Under the pieces are notes generated by a model. The model searched no databases and was not told the origin of the DNA. It saw only the letters and a list, made by a program, of their open reading frames with translations. Shown here piece after piece: positions 5,456-11,645 of a DNA stretch of 11,645 nt. Each line of letters starts with the position of its first letter. Within the stretch, counting starts at the first letter, position 1. This stretch comes from Xenorhabdus eapokensis (GTDB taxonomy: Bacteria; Pseudomonadota; Gammaproteobacteria; Enterobacterales; Enterobacteriaceae). The stretch is from the NCBI RefSeq assembly GCF_001908105.1, contig NZ_MKGQ01000051.1, forward strand, positions 1-11,645, written 5' to 3'. The position numbers were made by a program, and so were the translations under genes.

Positions 5456-5880
5456 TTAAGGAATCATCAATCTTAGGCTACCCTCTTTAAGAGGGTTGGT
5501 TATAAATCACTCATTAGTTTTAAACCAAGTGAATGATGTCCACTCAGTTCAATCAGCCGAACTTTCGTCCGATCACTCAGCGAAACTTTCCGCTCAGTAT
5601 TATTCAGCCCAATTTATGGCTCAGTCATCGGTTGAAATTTTGGCTGATAGGTATGCGAATATTTTCGGACACCTCAATAACTCATTGATATCTAATCAGA
5701 CGGCACATTTGCAGTCTGGTCATAATTTGCACTTACCATTTAGCGACGCACAAACTTTGCGACTGACAATTAGTCAGGTACAAAAAGAAAAGGTATTGAG
5801 GAAATCACAATACCCAAGGTGGGATATCACACCTTAAAGATGGTTAGTATTTCAACCATGATAAAAATCAACGAGTTAAA
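5440..5880. repeat. Palindrome-rich repeat, copy B, inside the broken tail gene
   Basis: This block shares modules with copy A. The palindrome CCCTCTTTAAGAGGG (5481-5495) is the reverse complement of 2421-2435 in a similar context. The 25-bp sequence 5677-5701 is identical, inverted, to 2516-2540. CTGAC/GTCAG (5762-5776) forms a stem, and 5792-5880 is collinear with 2635-2723. Its right end, AAAATCAACGAGTTAAA, is an imperfect inverse of ATAACTCATTGATAT at 5677, outlining a possible element of about 200 bp. A plus-strand open frame across most of the block has no supporting start and follows the quasi-repeats, so I do not call it a gene. Confidence 0.7.
5677..5701 (+). repeat. Perfect 25-bp repeat, copy 2
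   Basis: Identical to the reverse complement of 2516-2540. Its first 15 bases also equal the left end motif at 2007-2021. It leads into a hairpin with arms CAGAC (5697-5701) and GTCTG. Confidence 0.85.
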
Positions 5881-5885
5881 ATTAT

Positions 5886-6041
5886 TATTACGGGTTATGA
5901 CGTTATCCGTCGTGCAGTAGTGATTGATCACTGATTCGATTTGGAATCCGGCAAAGCGATTCCAGTTGTTCAGTAATCCACTACTCCACCCCAAGCAATA
6001 GCCGAGCCGGACACGGTGGAAATTGTGCCTGCATAGTACAT
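5886..6041 (-). pseudogene. 5' remnant of a phage tail gene following J
   Basis: An ATG at 6041 with AGGA about 9 nt upstream opens the frame MYYAGTISTVSGSAIAWGGV, which stops at TGA (5970-5972) after 23 aa. The next frame then carries SSGLLNNWNRFAGFQIES and stays open to the repeat. A single-base deletion near 5990 would join them. The opening MYYAGTI...VSGS resembles tail proteins I associate with genes just downstream of J in related enteric prophages; this is recall, not a search. The gene is therefore frameshifted and also cut by the repeat at about 5880. Its product is unlikely to be made beyond 23 residues. Confidence 0.5.
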
Positions 6042-6075
6042 GGTGTGGTTCCTGTTAATCGTGGGGTGAGGTATT

Positions 6076-6099
6076 GATATAAAATCCGTCCATGGATTT
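6076..6099 (-). terminator. Weak hairpin overlapping the J stop codon
   Basis: AAATCC (6082-6087) and GGATTT (6094-6099) form a 6-bp stem followed on the minus strand by TTTATAT. It overlaps the J stop codon, so it could terminate some transcripts or stabilise the J mRNA end. The stem is short. Confidence 0.35.
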
Positions 6100-9000
6100 A
6101 TGCATTAGTCCACTGACTACTGGCTTTGAAGAGTAATCCAATACCGGGGGTTTTATAGGTCGTTCCGGAACCCCTTGCTTCAAGAGTAACTTTAATTGTC
6201 GGTGTTGTATTAGCGCGAATAACTATAGGTGGGGTAAACAACGTACCAGAAATGCATTGAGGGCCATTTCCGAATGTCTGGGTCCAGGAATCAAGCGCCC
6301 CCAGCTCGAAGCCTTGTTCAGCTACCAATACATTATCAACATACACTACGACATTTGCACCCCCGGTATAATGCCGTTCCGTAGTATAAAGCTGAGCCAC
6401 TATCGGACCATAAATAAAAATACGATCATAGGGCATGCGTTCATTTAATCTCTTATGAAAGAAAATCGACTCCCGGCCGTAATTGGGGAAAGCTCTTCCT
6501 TCTGAGAAATTGCCCAATGTCACAGACACAACATCACCAATAATTTTGTTCGCATATATTGTGCCGCTAAAATTACCATCAGCCCCGTTTATCGTACCGG
6601 TGAACGTGCCACTGGTTGCATGCACAGCACCACGAACAGTCACATTATTGAATTCTGCTGAGCCCCCTTTATCAATTTTCCATCCTGCCCGACCCGCGGT
6701 ATAATCTCTGGATTGGATGTAATTGCCGATTTTGGCATTGGTGATGCTACCGTCTTCTATGAATGTATCCTTGGTAAACACCTGACCGTTCTTGATTACA
6801 AAAACCGGTTCCAGTTTTCCATTATTGGGATTCACTACGGTAAACTGGTTCGCCCTGACGCCGAAGTGGGTTTCAACGCGACCGTTTTTCACCTCAGCAC
6901 CAACGACCATGCCCGCGCCATAATATTGTCCCCTGTAGTTCACGCCCGCCCCGATATCCTTGATGGCATAGCCGTTGCCGTCGATATCAAACACCGCGGT
7001 CGCTTTCTCGCGGAGAATGGCTGACTGCTCTTTAAACTGAGCCTGTGTACGCTGCTCACTCTCAGCCAGAGCCGAATCCACTTTCGTAATGGCCTTTTTG
7101 TTTTCTAGTACACTCGCCTTAATGTCGTTCTGTATTTCCGCTTTCACCTCAGTAATTTGTTGTGCCCACGCAGTTTGTGAGTCAGCAAATACCCGATCCA
7201 GACGCTTGATTTCTGCCTTGTTCTCCCCATCTTTTACGATTAATTGATAGGCATTCTCTTGATTAGCCGCCCCGTTAATCAGCGCAGCCTCAGCCTGATA
7301 GTCCAGTTGCGATTGCAGGCGCTTACCTGCCTCGGCGGTGAGGAATTGATTGCCCGCTGCTTTCACTATCCAATCTGCATCAGAAGACGATTCCCCTCGC
7401 ACAAACGCTGTCCACGGGGATTGGTTACCCGATTTATCCACCAGCCGCGCACGGAACCAAAATGCTACCCCTGCTGCCAACCCCTGTAGGGTGTGCGTGC
7501 GTTGCGGATAGGGAATATCAGCCAATAGCATCAATCCCTCGCTGTCATTCGTCCGGCTGTATTGGATTTCGGTTTTCAGTGTGTCATCAGTCTGGGCAGC
7601 AAAACCCCAATCCAACTGGATACCGAAGATGATCGGTGTGGTTCTGAAAGCTAGCGGTGTGGGCGGGTTGCCCTCTTTCCCTTTCAAGTGAGTTTCCGGT
7701 GCATTCGCCCAGATACTGGATATCTCAGCCGCATTAATCGCCCTCACCCGTGCCTGATAGCGTCCGGCGTAGATGTTCGGCACTTCAAAGCCCTGCGTCG
7801 AGGTTCGGGGGGCGGATATCCAGTTCCCGTTATCACGCCGCCACTCAGCCTCATAGGCAATCGCATTCTCCGCCGCATCCCATGTCACGCGCAACGTGGT
7901 GACTGCAATGCCCTGATTGACGACTGAGTAGCTGTTGATGGTGACATTTTTTGGTGGTGACTGAACGCCGGGCGGGATAACAGAAATAGGCCGATCTTCA
8001 ATGCGGGCGCCTGTGTCGATGCGGGCGTATTTGTCGGGGTTATGGTAAGCCGCACTGATTTCAAAAGTACCATCGCTGCTATCCCGAATGCTGACCACGC
8101 GGTATTGTTGAATAAACAGATCATTGGCATCTATAGCCCAGCCTGCTTCAACCTGTGGTGTTTCACTGTAAGCAGTCGTGACAGTCACGATATTATCATT
8201 AATGGCTTGTATGGTTCTGCCTTGTGAAGTCCCGGAAGGCAGGTTAACCAATAGCCGATCACCCGCTTTTCCATCAGGCTTGCGATCCAATGTAATGTTA
8301 CGCTCTGACACTGCACTTATACGCCCACCAATAATGCGGCCTGCACGGTTTTTGTCAGCAACACCAATAATATGACCGGGTAGCGGGATTTGCCCCTCCA
8401 GCCCAACCTTAAACGACACGACACTGTCACGCGAGTTGGTTAATAGTGCCCAGCGCCCACGCCGTTGCGCCTCACTTTGTCGGGTGCACCCAATCGCCGT
8501 GATTTCCGTCTGATTGATGCCATAACGGCGCACCAAGGCATCATCAGATACCGCCTCAATGGTGTCTGCATAATGATTTTCTGGATCTGACCAACTCACC
8601 ATCGCAACGCTATAGCGAGTGCGCTCACTGGCGCCACTATATGAAAAATCCCCGTTAATAACATTGGACTGATTAAAGAGGTAACTCACATCCGCAGGCA
8701 TATCAGCCAGTGCGACAAACTCATTAGCTCCCCAGTAGGTCGTACCGCGAAAGATAGCAGCCAGATCAGTTAATACCGTCCACGCTTCCTCACGGGACTG
8801 GATATAGACATTACAGGTAAAACGCGGCTCCGTGCCGCCACCCCCTTTCCCATCAGGGACAAGCTGATCACAATACTGCGCAATACGGTACAATTCGGTT
8901 TCATCAATCTGGGCTGAATTGATACGGTTTCCCAACCCGAACATATCCGACAAAATGATGTCATAAAATACCCATGCCGGATTGTCAGAGTATGCCCATT

Positions 9001-9811
9001 TGAACCCACCCGACCAAATGCCAGAATAGGTACGGGAAACAGGATCATAGTTATCGGGTACACGAATAACCCTGCCCTTTGGTTTGCAGGATATCTGGGG
9101 AATATTGGGGAACTGCTGGGCGTCGAACTCGACATAAAGCAGGGCAGTATTGGGATAGCGTAGCTTGGCGTCAATAATTTCAGTGAACGCCATGAGGTTC
9201 ATCTTGTCTGCAATGCGACCACTTTTGGCATCCGGCGTTAATTTTCTAACCCGAATCTGCCAGCCTGTCGTTGCGTTGGGTAAATCAACGCGATGGCTAC
9301 GCTCATATAAGGTCGTGGTTTTGTCATCCACCGCCGCTTTTAGTACTTCCTTATATGCACCCCCATCAGTCGCCAGCTCAATGATATAATCAACCCGGTA
9401 ACCGGTAACATCCCCGTTATCATGCTGCTGTTGTAACACAGGCCACCCCAAACGCACCCGAACGGCTGACAATTTGGTATTGGAGACAGAACGCACCCAC
9501 GGTGTGTCACTTTTTAACTCAATACCGAGGCGAATTTCATTTTCCGCCGCTGGCATGCCTTTGATGTATTCCTGTGCCTGCGTGCCGGGGCGAAATTCCG
9601 ACTTAACCCCTGTGAAGTTTTTTGTCCCGTCAGTATTTCCTATCGGTGTCCCATCCAGAAAGATACGCGTATCATCCAATTCGCCCGCAAATTCCCCTTC
9701 CCCCAGCGCCAACAAAACTCTGGCTTTAGCAATAGACTGTATACTATCCGGTGACTCAATAGGAGTATGCCCGCCCCCGCCACCCTTGCTGCCCTGAATA
9801 AAATTTCCCAT
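6098..9811 (-). CDS. J: Lambda J-like central tail tip / host-specificity protein
   Basis: This 1237-aa protein corresponds to lambda gpJ (1132 aa), which forms the tip hub and central fibre and contacts the outer-membrane receptor. The N-terminus (MGNFIQGSKGGGGGHTPIES, then FLDGTPIGNTDGTKNFTGV) matches the J hub start. Residues about 219-430 carry typical J blocks: YPNTALLYVEFDAQQFP, RVIRVPDNYDPVSRTYSGIW and GGTEPRFTCNVYIQSREEAW. Residues about 615-805 look like two fibronectin-III-type domains. About 840-930 is helical, coiled-coil-like (KAEIQNDIKASVLENKK). About 930-1110 is the DUF1983-like straight fibre with beta repeats (ATSGTFTGTINGADGNFSGT). The last 120 residues should bind the receptor. 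The ATG at 9811 has GGGTGA just upstream. The frame is intact and the expected neighbour, I, lies just upstream. Confidence 0.95.
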   Translation of the reverse strand: MGNFIQGSKGGGGGHTPIESPDSIQSIAKARVLLALGEGEFAGELDDTRIFLDGTPIGNTDGTKNFTGVKSEFRPGTQAQEYIKGMPAAENEIRLGIELKSDTPWVRSVSNTKLSAVRVRLGWPVLQQQHDNGDVTGYRVDYIIELATDGGAYKEVLKAAVDDKTTTLYERSHRVDLPNATTGWQIRVRKLTPDAKSGRIADKMNLMAFTEIIDAKLRYPNTALLYVEFDAQQFPNIPQISCKPKGRVIRVPDNYDPVSRTYSGIWSGGFKWAYSDNPAWVFYDIILSDMFGLGNRINSAQIDETELYRIAQYCDQLVPDGKGGGGTEPRFTCNVYIQSREEAWTVLTDLAAIFRGTTYWGANEFVALADMPADVSYLFNQSNVINGDFSYSGASERTRYSVAMVSWSDPENHYADTIEAVSDDALVRRYGINQTEITAIGCTRQSEAQRRGRWALLTNSRDSVVSFKVGLEGQIPLPGHIIGVADKNRAGRIIGGRISAVSERNITLDRKPDGKAGDRLLVNLPSGTSQGRTIQAINDNIVTVTTAYSETPQVEAGWAIDANDLFIQQYRVVSIRDSSDGTFEISAAYHNPDKYARIDTGARIEDRPISVIPPGVQSPPKNVTINSYSVVNQGIAVTTLRVTWDAAENAIAYEAEWRRDNGNWISAPRTSTQGFEVPNIYAGRYQARVRAINAAEISSIWANAPETHLKGKEGNPPTPLAFRTTPIIFGIQLDWGFAAQTDDTLKTEIQYSRTNDSEGLMLLADIPYPQRTHTLQGLAAGVAFWFRARLVDKSGNQSPWTAFVRGESSSDADWIVKAAGNQFLTAEAGKRLQSQLDYQAEAALINGAANQENAYQLIVKDGENKAEIKRLDRVFADSQTAWAQQITEVKAEIQNDIKASVLENKKAITKVDSALAESEQRTQAQFKEQSAILREKATAVFDIDGNGYAIKDIGAGVNYRGQYYGAGMVVGAEVKNGRVETHFGVRANQFTVVNPNNGKLEPVFVIKNGQVFTKDTFIEDGSITNAKIGNYIQSRDYTAGRAGWKIDKGGSAEFNNVTVRGAVHATSGTFTGTINGADGNFSGTIYANKIIGDVVSVTLGNFSEGRAFPNYGRESIFFHKRLNERMPYDRIFIYGPIVAQLYTTERHYTGGANVVVYVDNVLVAEQGFELGALDSWTQTFGNGPQCISGTLFTPPIVIRANTTPTIKVTLEARGSGTTYKTPGIGLLFKASSQWTNA

Positions 9812-9821
9812 ATTTCACCCA

Positions 9822-9845
9822 TAAAAAAAGTCGCCTAAGCGACCT
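9822..9845 (-). terminator. Terminator-like hairpin between I and J
   Basis: On the minus strand, GTCGC-TTAG-GCGAC, extended by a G-T and an A-T pair, is followed by six T and lies immediately before the J ribosome site. It has the form of an intrinsic terminator and sits after the I stop (9865) and about ten bases before J. It may lower J transcription relative to I and K or be bypassed by antitermination, as in lambda late transcription. Confidence 0.55.
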
Positions 9846-9864
9846 GACTGAAAACAATGAAGCG

Positions 9865-10485
9865 TTATTGCTGATCTTCGGTATAGATACCCGCTGAGAT
9901 AATGGCACCGCCTATTTCGCGCGTACCGTACAGAACGGGAACCGGGTTCCCCTGAGCTGTGGTATTTACGGGACCACCAAAGGCATAGCTGGGTTTATTT
10001 TCCGGTGATTCGCGCATTCGCAATCCGGGCATTTGAGGGGATAACATTTGGACAACGCCACCGAGTACCATTGATGCGCCTACCATCGCCATTCCACCGG
10101 CAAAACCGCCCGCACCAAATACCCCCAAACCGACCTGACTACCGGGTACGAACATGGCGGCAGCAATCAATGCCACACCTAAAATAGTCTGAAATAATCC
10201 CGCACGCTTGCTACCGATAATGACAGGTAGAATATGAATATCTTCCGTGCCTTTTGTCATCTCAAGTTCATCCTGACTGATATTTCTACCACCCACAAAA
10301 AGAGAAAATGTCAGCCCTTTTTTATGCGATTCGGACATATATTTTTCAAAACCGGGTAACAGATTACGCATAGCGTTAATAGCATGTCGGGCATCCCGTG
10401 CTTTATATTGAAATTCTTTGCCAAAGCGGGAAATAAGAGTGCCATGTAAACGCACAGTGCGCATGGGAACATCGATAAAAGCCAT
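9865..10485 (-). CDS. I: Lambda I-like tail assembly protein
   Basis: A 206-aa protein of the lambda tail-assembly I family, needed for tail tip assembly before J joins. The start is ATG at 10485 with GAGGT about 6 nt upstream; the open frame extends further but that extension overlaps the lipoprotein gene and is not family-like. The N-terminal part (MAFIDVPMRTVRLHGTLISR, then FGKEFQYKARDARHAINAMR) looks like the ubiquitin-like region of the family. A hydrophobic glycine- and alanine-rich segment (about 114-155: FQTILGVALIAAAMFVPGSQ) follows, and the tail end NPVPVLYGTREIGGAIISAG is the conserved C-terminus. Lambda gpI is 223 aa, so the length fits. It sits between the lipoprotein gene and J. 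Confidence 0.93.
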   Translation of the reverse strand: MAFIDVPMRTVRLHGTLISRFGKEFQYKARDARHAINAMRNLLPGFEKYMSESHKKGLTFSLFVGGRNISQDELEMTKGTEDIHILPVIIGSKRAGLFQTILGVALIAAAMFVPGSQVGLGVFGAGGFAGGMAMVGASMVLGGVVQMLSPQMPGLRMRESPENKPSYAFGGPVNTTAQGNPVPVLYGTREIGGAIISAGIYTEDQQ

Positions 10486-10516
10486 ATTTACCTCATAAAA
10501 ACGCCGGAGAGGTTTC

Positions 10517-10867
10517 TTATATTTCCCTCTGACACAACAATCTGAAATTATCCAAGACAGCCTGATCGTCATCGTTTTCTATGACTATAGGTCCATGATG
10601 CTTCAGTTTGCCGTCTTTGGTTTCAATATAAACATAATATGTTTTTTTCCCTATATACCCACCATATGAGTTTTTGGCATTAACCATCCCGCATACATAA
10701 CCATCTGACTCACCTGATGGACGGTAGAATGAGTCAAATTTTGCGCTGTCTGGATCCTTAAGGCTATTTCTAACAAGAGACTCGCCTATGTTAATAAAGT
10801 CCTTTTCTGTAGGTTTACAAGCCACGAGCGATAACCCACAAATTACAACAATTAATATCCTGCTCAT
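10517..10867 (-). CDS. Small prophage lipoprotein (moron)
   Basis: The 116-aa precursor starts MSRILIVVICGLSLVACKPT, a signal peptide with lipobox LVAC, so Cys17 would be lipidated. Lys at +2 is not an inner-membrane retention signal, so the outer membrane is likely. The mature part carries DPDSAKFDSFYR and VCGMVNAKNSYGGYIGKKTY, a pattern I recall from many small phage-encoded lipoproteins (D-x-x-S-A-x-F and V-C-G-x-V-N-A-K-N). Its function is unknown; lipoproteins in tail operons include superinfection-exclusion proteins such as Cor, but this is only analogy. It is inserted between K and I, where lambda has no gene, with about 74 bases of AT-rich DNA upstream that could hold its own promoter. 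AAGGGGTAAGG lies before the ATG. Confidence 0.8.
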   Translation of the reverse strand: MSRILIVVICGLSLVACKPTEKDFINIGESLVRNSLKDPDSAKFDSFYRPSGESDGYVCGMVNAKNSYGGYIGKKTYYVYIETKDGKLKHHGPIVIENDDDQAVLDNFRLLCQREI

Positions 10868-10941
10868 CCTTACCCCTTTTTATTTCTTCAGAATTAATTT
10901 TCTTTTCTTCGGTAATATGCTTTCATGCTAATAATAATCTA

Positions 10942-11562
10942 TTATTTATGCAATTTTTCGTATCGTAGTATCTTCACAGTTCTGTCCTTCCAGTATCCAC
11001 CATACGGCACTTTCTGGCTCAACTGCCCGTAAAGATGATGCAGTAATAAATTACCTTCAAGTAAAATGCCTGCGTGGTTAGGCACATCGGCCTGAACCTG
11101 CATCAGTACCACGTCGCCCATCTGTGGATCGCCTGTCACGTCGACAAATCCCGCCTTCTTAAAATTCGCCATGTACAGGCTTTCGCCTTGCTCCCACCAC
11201 GGATAATTGACCCGGTAGTCGGGTAGTTCAATACCGTATTGTTGGCGGTAATAGCTCATAATAAGACCGTAACAATCGTAAATCCCCAACACGAACGGGC
11301 GACCCACCAGCGGCAATTCTCCGCGTGGGTAGATAGTCCTGAAATCACCCTCCGGCCAACTGACAATATGCCACGGTAGCTCAGTGGTATCGCATTGGGC
11401 AGCATCCAGTTCACTAGGTTGGGTGGTGGCGTCCGGGTGGCTATGAACGACGCCGGTAATCGTGCCCCATTCGCTAGCTTTGGCATAATCAAGTGGATCA
11501 AGGTGAAATTGTTCGGTGGGATTGGGGGCTAGGTTTTTACAAGGAAAACGCGATGCTCGACT
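10942..11562 (-). pseudogene. K: Lambda K-like tail tip peptidase, 5' end disrupted
   Basis: The frame to TAA at 10942 is 206 codons. Its first half carries a JAMM/MPN metal-site motif, VVHSHPDATTQPSELDAAQC, with HSH at 11437-11445. The second half is an NlpC/P60 peptidase with Cys in GIYDCYGLIM (about 11272-11274), His in VPNHAGILL (near 11076) and LLHHLYGQLS. Lambda gpK has the same two-domain build and is thought to cut peptidoglycan and act in tip assembly. The frame is blocked upstream by TAA at 11563-11565, and no ATG, GTG or TTG lies before TTG at 11316, which would skip the JAMM domain. So the first 30-40 codons, with the JAMM glutamate, are missing or out of register. A sequencing error, a frameshift or an insertion near 11563 would all explain this. 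Confidence 0.7.
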
Positions 11563-11645
11563 TTAACATCCTATAACATTGGCTTGTTGAAGCCAGTCCC
11601 GTTGACTTTTACCTTGTTGAAAATTGGCAAAAATACCCAACGTGT
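11563..11645 (-). other. Unidentified segment upstream of the broken K
   Basis: In the same frame as K, minus-strand codons here read TLGIFANFQQGKSQRDWLQQ, then ANVIGC and a TAA (11563-11565) directly abutting the K frame. The two other frames also stop nearby. It does not look like the expected K N-terminus. It could be the C-terminus of another gene, for example of an insertion, or a diverged K start carrying a nonsense codon. The window ends before this can be settled. Confidence 0.3.

Noticed and set aside
5496..5837. 113-aa plus-strand frame in repeat copy B
   Set aside because: Opposite to the tail operon, no ribosome site, and the reading follows the degenerate repeats (SAELSSDHSAKLSAQ); best explained by the repeat itself.
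8770..9174. 134-aa frame and several others opposite or out of register with J
   Set aside because: Shadows of the well-supported 1237-aa J frame.
11256..11501. 81-aa minus-strand frame
   Set aside because: Shadow of the K frame, which carries the JAMM and NlpC/P60 motifs.
11520..11562. Minus-strand reading KVEHRVF as an IS5-type transposase motif
   Set aside because: Only a few residues match, and the frame stops after VKT; the overlapping K frame has far better support.

Overview
The window looks like a chromosomal stretch of an enteric gammaproteobacterium of the Morganellaceae type. Xenorhabdus or Photorhabdus is my best guess, inferred from the AT-rich intergenic DNA, the near-Escherichia 5S rRNA, a MetA very close to the E. 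coli protein, and the style of the tail-fibre protein. No database search was possible, so the genus is inference.

Layout. Positions 1-210 are the end of an rRNA operon: the 23S-5S spacer, the 5S rRNA and a strong terminator. metA follows (437-1378, +) behind a promoter with two abutting MetJ boxes. An rrn operon just upstream of metA also occurs in E. coli. In E. coli the glyoxylate genes follow metA; here the sequence turns into accessory DNA. That region holds a twice-frameshifted OB-fold-like gene (1578-1860, -), a dense cluster of small palindromes (about 1997-2833), an AT-rich stretch with GTTGTCTCA iterons and a 14-bp inverted repeat (2928-3106), a headless coding fragment (3121-3303, +), two G8 tracts around a terminator, and a two-gene cassette of unknown function (3421-3939, -).

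From 4387 to the right edge, all genes lie on the minus strand and form the distal tail module of a lambda-like (siphovirus-type) prophage. In transcription order they are: K (JAMM peptidase plus NlpC/P60, 5' end broken near 11563), a small lipoprotein moron, I (tail assembly), J (1237-aa central tip/host-specificity protein), a broken tail gene interrupted by a repeat, a 60-aa ORF start-coupled to that gene's stop, and a short tail-collar fibre with a terminator. The K-I-J order matches lambda. The damage to K and to the gene after J suggests a decaying prophage.

The most unusual content is a family of palindrome-rich repeats. Modules at 1870-1918, 2635-2723 and 5792-5880 share loops and linkers, while some stems differ in sequence but keep pairing. 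A perfect 25-bp sequence recurs inverted at 2516-2540 and 5677-5701. A 534-bp segment (2007-2540) is bounded by perfect 15-bp inverted repeats. One copy of the family lies inside the broken tail gene. This suggests a small non-autonomous mobile or structured repeat family. No transposase, integrase, CRISPR array or tRNA gene was found.
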